64,000 nt of DNA from Temnopleurus reevesii. Lineage: Eukaryota > Echinodermata > Echinoidea > Temnopleuroida > Temnopleuridae. The notes beneath the pieces were generated by a model. That model was given only the letters and a program-made list of their open reading frames with translations, made no database searches and had not been told where the DNA came from. A program made the position numbers and the translations under genes. The stretch's first letter is position 1, and each line of letters starts with the position of its first letter. The stretch covers positions 7,044 through 71,043 of the forward strand of contig BQKZ01000069.1 of assembly GCA_036244855.1 (NCBI GenBank), given 5' to 3'. Of this stretch, positions 58,263-64,000 are shown in pieces.

Positions 58263-61200
58263 GATGGTCTCCTCCAAACAGGCGTCTGATCAATTATGAC
58301 GGGTGGCTGGACGATATTTGCAGGCAAGTTGGGACGTACCATCAACAAATCAATACATAGAAGACACGCTCGGCATGCAGCATGTGTGAAAGATTTCGCT
58401 GGAAGAGATGAAGAGGGCGGAAGATGACGAGAAAAGGAGGCCTAAAACAGAAACTCTTCCATCTACAGGTGGCTGCATAGTCTCCTTCCAGACACAATCA
58501 TGTCAGTGATAGGGTGTATCAGCCAACCAAGTCAGTCAACCAATATGAAGCAAACAAAGAATTTTCAAAACTTAATATAACCATTCCTCTATTTCTACCA
58601 ACAGTGTCTTATCAATACTTTACAGGGAATTCAAGATTTTCCAAAGTCTTCAAATAAGAATTATTTGTACATTTTAACAGAGGGTTTTTATTATGTAGTC
58701 AAAGATGCTCATGTTTTTCCATCTAGGCAACCTCAGAAAAACATTGTCTGACCAAGTATCCACTCCATCTATTACAATGTGATTGTTTGTTATCACTATC
58801 AGGTGAACAAATATTTTCGCACTAAAGTACATGAAGAAAAGCCACTATTAAGCATTGTCAAAAATGGATAACATACTGCAAAAGATGCAATCAAACGCTG
58901 CAGGTAATAAAAAGTAAAGAAAAGACTTTTTCATATCTCAGGCATGCGTGGGAATATGATTCGCCAACAGGTCACATTTTTCTATTCAATTTTATACGAA
59001 ATTGACTATGGACCGCGAAAGAGGAATAAATCATTGGTGAAATAATTCATAAAGTTATTCAAAATTTCAATGTCAGCTGCTTCTTTTATTCATAAGGATT
59101 ATAAGAACGGACAGAAAAAAAATGATTAGTTTTGAAAGTGGGATTGCCATCATCTTGGAAAGCTCTCAAAAAGCTCTGGAGATTGATTTGACCTTTCAAA
59201 AGGAAAGGTTAGACATTCAGTTGGAAGTAGTTTTGTTCAAGATAAAATTCTACAAAAAGAAAGTTCTCCATCTTTGCTGAGCGCACCTCTGACCTTGAGC
59301 TATCTCGGGGACTCTCTTTCAGACTCATCTGCTCGAGGTGCCTTCCCAACAACAAAGTTTGAAAAATCAAACATTAAAAAAAACTTTGGATAAAAACCCT
59401 TAAATTTGAAGTTCCAAATTCATAGGAATGTTTAAGGAATTAAGTGATGGCATAAAAACACGAGCATGTGAGTGTGTCCACACTCGCACATTAGCCTACA
59501 AATTAGCCTACAAATTACCATCAAGTCGATCAGCAAATGAGCCGAATAGCTAGCTGCTTAATTGATGAAACGGACCAAGCCCTACTTTTCTGGGGTAAAT
59601 TTTGGGGTATTTGTCAAAATGCAGCGCAGAAATAGGGCATTTTCAATGCAAATTAAGGTGGTCTAAATTCCTTGCATCAAGGTTACTGGGTTGTTTTTTA
59701 CATTGTGTTTGGTCTGATTTCCCAGGATGACAATAAATTTGATGGACTATATAATCATTTTATACCCAATATTAAAGATAAATTGGCTAATGGGGAAATT
59801 ATAGTGACTTCCAACAGATAAACTTAGTTTCTACCCTGTATTTCTGTATTTTTCAAACCTAATAATGTAAACATTGTGAATTTGCAATCAACATGACAAT
59901 CAACAATGAGTGTTGGGAAACTTTTGGAAACCGCTGCGTTAGATATCAGAGACAATATAAAACCAAGGGAGACAAAGTCTACCAGTTACTTGTTAAACAT
60001 TCTCATAATGCTAGTGGAAAGTGGTCTATTAGCAGCTGACAAAAGCTTAAGTTTGGAAATTATAATATGAAAATTAATTAGATTAATAATCAAGTTTGAA
60101 GAACCAGCAACTCAGGAACACTGTTCATTAAGGGGTCTCTGCACAAACGGGTCGAAGATAGAAAAAAAAATCCTCATGTCCTTTTTCAATCCTTTGGGTT
60201 AATGGAAACAGGGTCTACGAATTTAGGGGCATCTAAACACCAAATTAAGAGAGCTAAGGCTAATGGAATCAGGGCATAAGGTCATAAGGTCATAGATTGG
60301 CCACAGCACACTGCAATTATTAAAAGAAGAGAATTCCATGATCTTGATGTTAATGTGTTATTTCAAAATCATCAGGATAGTGAGAACATAGCCAAAATGA
60401 AAGAATTGGGTGATCGTGGGATTTATGTGCTATCTTGAGATCTTACGGCAAATGGAAATGGGCCTCAAGAATTATGACTCTCGGCACACAACATTTCAAG
60501 CATTACAAAGAGAATAGTAAGGTTAATGCGCTATTTCAAATACCTAGAAGGCTAATGATAACAGCGCACAGGAGACCCTTTGCGCACCTGAGAGACACTT
60601 AAACCCGCCCCTACTCCATTTGCCCACTCTGAAAAACACTCCTTGACAGAGAGAAATAGAAGAATCCATCTAAGACAAACATTTCCTTGGCAGACCTATC
60701 AGAGAATGTCATCTGATCAGGTCTGACGTGAAGGGACTCCCGAGCTAGGTTAATTGGCCTCTCAATGGACCACTGGCCCAATGCAGGCAGGGGCGTTCTC
60801 TGCTGATTTTGATCCGCATCTTGTTTTATTCATCCAGGTACAGGTGTATAATTCTTCTTTATTTTATTTTATTTTGCGGTCAATGGAGATGGATGGGGTT
60901 CAGAGAAAGCAGCTGAAACAATGAGCATTCAATTCCAGAAGGTAAAGGAAAACAAAGACTTTGACCATACATTTACATTACTTTTAAACGCAATCTAAGG
61001 TAGAGATCAAGTGTACATGAACTTTAAAATCATAAAAAACTGTTTTAAAGCAATTAAATACATGATGAAGTAAGATACTAATGAGTGTATGGCAAAGTCT
61101 CAAAATGTTGCAAATAACACACATCTATAATTAACCCCAAACCTTGGATATTTTTGACTCAGTAATGACTTGTTCCTTTGGATAAATCATAAACTGCACC

Positions 61201-61640
61201 AAAATTAGATCCCCTTTAATCTCCAAACTTTTTTTATTTCATTGTTTACAAACCAGCATTACATTACATATCAAAGCCCTCAAATAATTCTATTTTCCTG
61301 TTTTAAAATCAAGGGCTTCTCTGATAGCACATGCTTCAAACAATTTTACCTTAGCCATTTGAATACGTAGAGATTCTCTGCATGTTTATGAGGGTATCCC
61401 TTTACCCACCTGAATAGCAACCTAGGAAGGGTTGCTGGCCATTTGTTCTACTTGCATCTATTGTGGTCAGATAACCAGACACGCGTACTTAAAGGTAAAA
61501 TGAGACCCACTCAAGATGCCTTTGAAATGTCAAGTCTAGGAGCCCTTTGCACCCATTTAACATAAGATAATGGGCTCTCATTGTATTATCATGAGGAGAC
61601 ATGGAAATACGTCAAAGTTTAGTTTAGAAAATGTGATGTT
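58263..61640. other. Non-coding stretch
   Basis: AT-rich, with a mildly GC-richer patch at 60575-60840. No exon, RNA gene or mobile element could be recognised. Confidence 0.5.
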
Positions 61641-61799
61641 GGAGATTGATCATGTTCATCATTGTTTCTCTTTTCAATGTCTACTCTCTCTCATCAGCCC
61701 TTCTCCTTTCACAGCTTCTACATTCCTTCTGTCTATTCCCTTCCTTCAACCACCATCCCAACCTGTCGTATTCCATCATCTCCCTTCATTCCAGTCCAC

Positions 61800-62020
61800 A
61801 CTCTTACCTCATTAGAAGTGCCTCAGTATTAACAAGAAACTGCTTTTTCTGTTCTTGCTTCAAAATATTTCTACTCCTTCTGTGGCTAGATCTCTGTATC
61901 TACCGTTCCCGTCCACACTCTTACATGTAAATGTACCTCATTAGAAGTGCCTCAGTATTAACAAAAAACTGCTTCTTCTGTTCTTGTTTCAAAGTATTTC
62001 TACTCCTTCTGTATCTACCA
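61800..62020. repeat. Direct repeat, offset about 128 bp
   Basis: cctcattagaagtgcctcag and about 70 following bases occur at 61808 and again at 61936 with few differences, in a pyrimidine-rich region. Confidence 0.85.
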
Positions 62021-63160
62021 GTATCCCAACATGTCTCGAGTCAGTTCATCTATCCCCCGTTCTGCCTCAGCTCATTTCATGCTCCCCCTCTCTTCCTTTT
62101 CAACCTGTCTTCCTTTTAACCCACTCTTTCTTGTGACCCTTCTCCATTCTTATTGATCTCTGCCTATATATTGATCTTCCAACTCACTTTCTGACTTTTT
62201 ACCACACTTCCTTTTCTCTACTTTCTCTCTAACCCCTGCTTCATTTAGTCTGTTTAACACACCACACTCTCTTTCCTCTCTTTCTCACTCTATTTCATCT
62301 TAAGTACTTTTATTTTAAGTATCGTCCACATTTTATATCGACAAATCAACGCCCCTCAGGCAATGTGCCATTTCTATTGCATCCAAACTTCTATGGGTAT
62401 TTATGCAAGAGCATGAATTCCCGTTTCATTTCATTGTTTCATTCATATAGACTATTAGAAGCCTACATAATGGCGAGTTTCTATACTACTTACAGTAATA
62501 TACAAGATTTTGCTGTTTATAGATATGTTCTTCACTTTTGACATTATGTTACAAATGTAATCTATTCAGGCAATACATTACTATTTTAATGCTTATAATT
62601 TCAAGGGTGCTGCTGTGGGTTATGAATACTTCATCTACCACACCTTTTGAATAATTCAAAGAATGTATGATTTCTGTAAAGTGCTAGGAAAATAAAGGAT
62701 GCCTTATTTACAGAAATATTTCTGCTCATTTTCCTTGACCTTTTTCTGTTAAAATGTCAGATACATAAAGCTGGAATGTATAATTTATCACATTCACTCA
62801 CGCTTGTAATAACTCTCCGCTTTGATAATAAAAAGCACATTTTTTGCTCAGTATTAGTCACATGAGTAGAGATTAACATGCACTCTTGATAATTGAACAT
62901 GATCCTGAAAATAAAACCCTAATCATCGCATCTATTATTCACATAGCATGGAATATCGCCACCCTATTATCCCTCCTGTGACACATCTCTGCATACGCGG
63001 CACAGTCATAAAATGAAAAAGTACTCCTATTCAAAACTGAACTTGGGATTATCATTTCTGATAAATCATTTCAAGCTGATGAGATTGATTTGTGCTTTCA
63101 CACCAATTTGCCTGCTACTGAAACCATAGCTATAATGCAACGGCTTAATTGATGATGATG
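62021..63160. other. Pyrimidine-rich then AT-rich non-coding stretch
   Basis: No supported gene; 62080-62300 is CT-rich. Confidence 0.5.
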
Positions 63161-63162
63161 AT

Positions 63163-63560
63163 GTGATTGCAAGGACGGTGATTATAATGATGATGGTGAT
63201 TATGGTGATTATGATGGTAATAACGATAATGAGGAACAGGAGGAGGGAGGCGGAGGGGAAGGAGCGGGAGGAGGGAGGCGGAGGGGAAGGAGCAGGAGGA
63301 GGGAGGCGGAGGGGAAAGAGCGGGAGGAGGGGTAGGAGGGGAAGGAGGATGAGGGAGAGGAGGAGGAACAGGAAGAGAGGGAGGAAGAGGAGGACAATGG
63401 GGAGGAGGGGGAGGAGGAGAAGGAGGAAGAGGAGGAGATTAACAAGGAGGAGGACGAAGATGAGGAAATGGAGGAGGAGATGGAGGAAGATGACAACAAA
63501 TATAAAATTGATGGCAACAAAAAAGAGAAAAATAACAAGAAGAAGACAAAGTCTGGAGAA
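63163..63560. repeat. (GGA)n polypurine tract with ~30-bp internal repeats
   Basis: About 330 bp of almost uninterrupted purines on +. The unit gaggaggcggaggggaaggag recurs from 63240 to 63320. The Arg- and Leu-rich ORFs on the two strands follow from this composition. Confidence 0.93.
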
Positions 63561-64000
63561 GAAGAAAAAACGGTGGAATGCTTTATGAATATGCCTGAGA
63601 AATGCAACTTTATACGCAACTAGATTTTCATCACACATTTAATGAATTTTGAATACCCGCTACAAAATTATTTTGAATAAAACATAAAAAGCCTGTGGAA
63701 TAAGGTATGCAGGCCAGGTACAAAAATGGAACAGCAAATCGTTATCACTATACCACTGGTCGAGGATGACTCACGCGCCAGAAAACTCATTATTGAATAA
63801 AATGCTAAGCACCACGGGATCAATGTGTGATAATGATAGTCTGAATGTATCGGAGACATGGAGATTGGAAGAAAAAAAAAGAAGAAAGAATGAAAGTGAG
63901 AAGTGATGAAGGTAACATAATGATGGATGGGAGTAACAAGAGTGAACAATTTCAAGAGGAACAGAAGGATGGAAGGAGAAATACATAGGACCGGGACATA

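Noticed and set aside
63163..63638. Arg/Glu-rich and Leu-rich ORFs of 136-190 codons
   Set aside because: They are composition artefacts of the polypurine tract, present on both strands in several frames.

Overview
The window is nuclear DNA from an animal, most likely an echinoderm such as a sea urchin. It is AT-rich, has many short exons with GT-AG introns, carries abundant micro- and minisatellites, and contains tRNA-derived SINE copies. Two genes are recognisable, both on the minus strand, and each was rebuilt by joining exons at splice sites with every intron phase checked.

Gene 1 (692-9831) is a complete ten-exon type-B carboxylesterase of the cholinesterase-like family, predicted at 603 residues. 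It has a signal peptide, an HGGGF oxyanion loop, a GESAG nucleophile (Ser209), Glu333 and His459. Its C-terminus matches the tetramerisation (WAT / t-peptide) tail of acetylcholinesterase, yet the loop that should carry the choline-binding tryptophan is shortened. Its introns hold a (GT)n tract, a short element with terminal inverted repeats, a microsatellite that touches a splice acceptor, and a 37-bp minisatellite.

The interval 9832 to about 13240 is intergenic and contains a long imperfect inverted repeat. About 13250-16103 is a probable long 3' UTR of the second gene.

Gene 2 (16104-46321) is the C-terminal three quarters of a plexin, closest to the A class. Twenty-six exons encode 1366 residues: the end of PSI1, PSI2, PSI3, the IPT domains, the transmembrane helix, the split R-Ras/Rap GAP domain and the Rho-binding domain. 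The sema domain was not found. No convincing exon of this gene was seen from 46322 to 64000, so the 5' end probably lies beyond the window.

The most notable observations are a GC-rich exon-like segment at 22370-22612 that looks like a second version of the Rho-binding-domain exon, and four separate partial duplications of exon edges inside the plexin gene. The region 46322-64000 holds low-complexity tracts, a 478-bp-offset duplication next to an undetermined base, and a few unrecognised ORFs.
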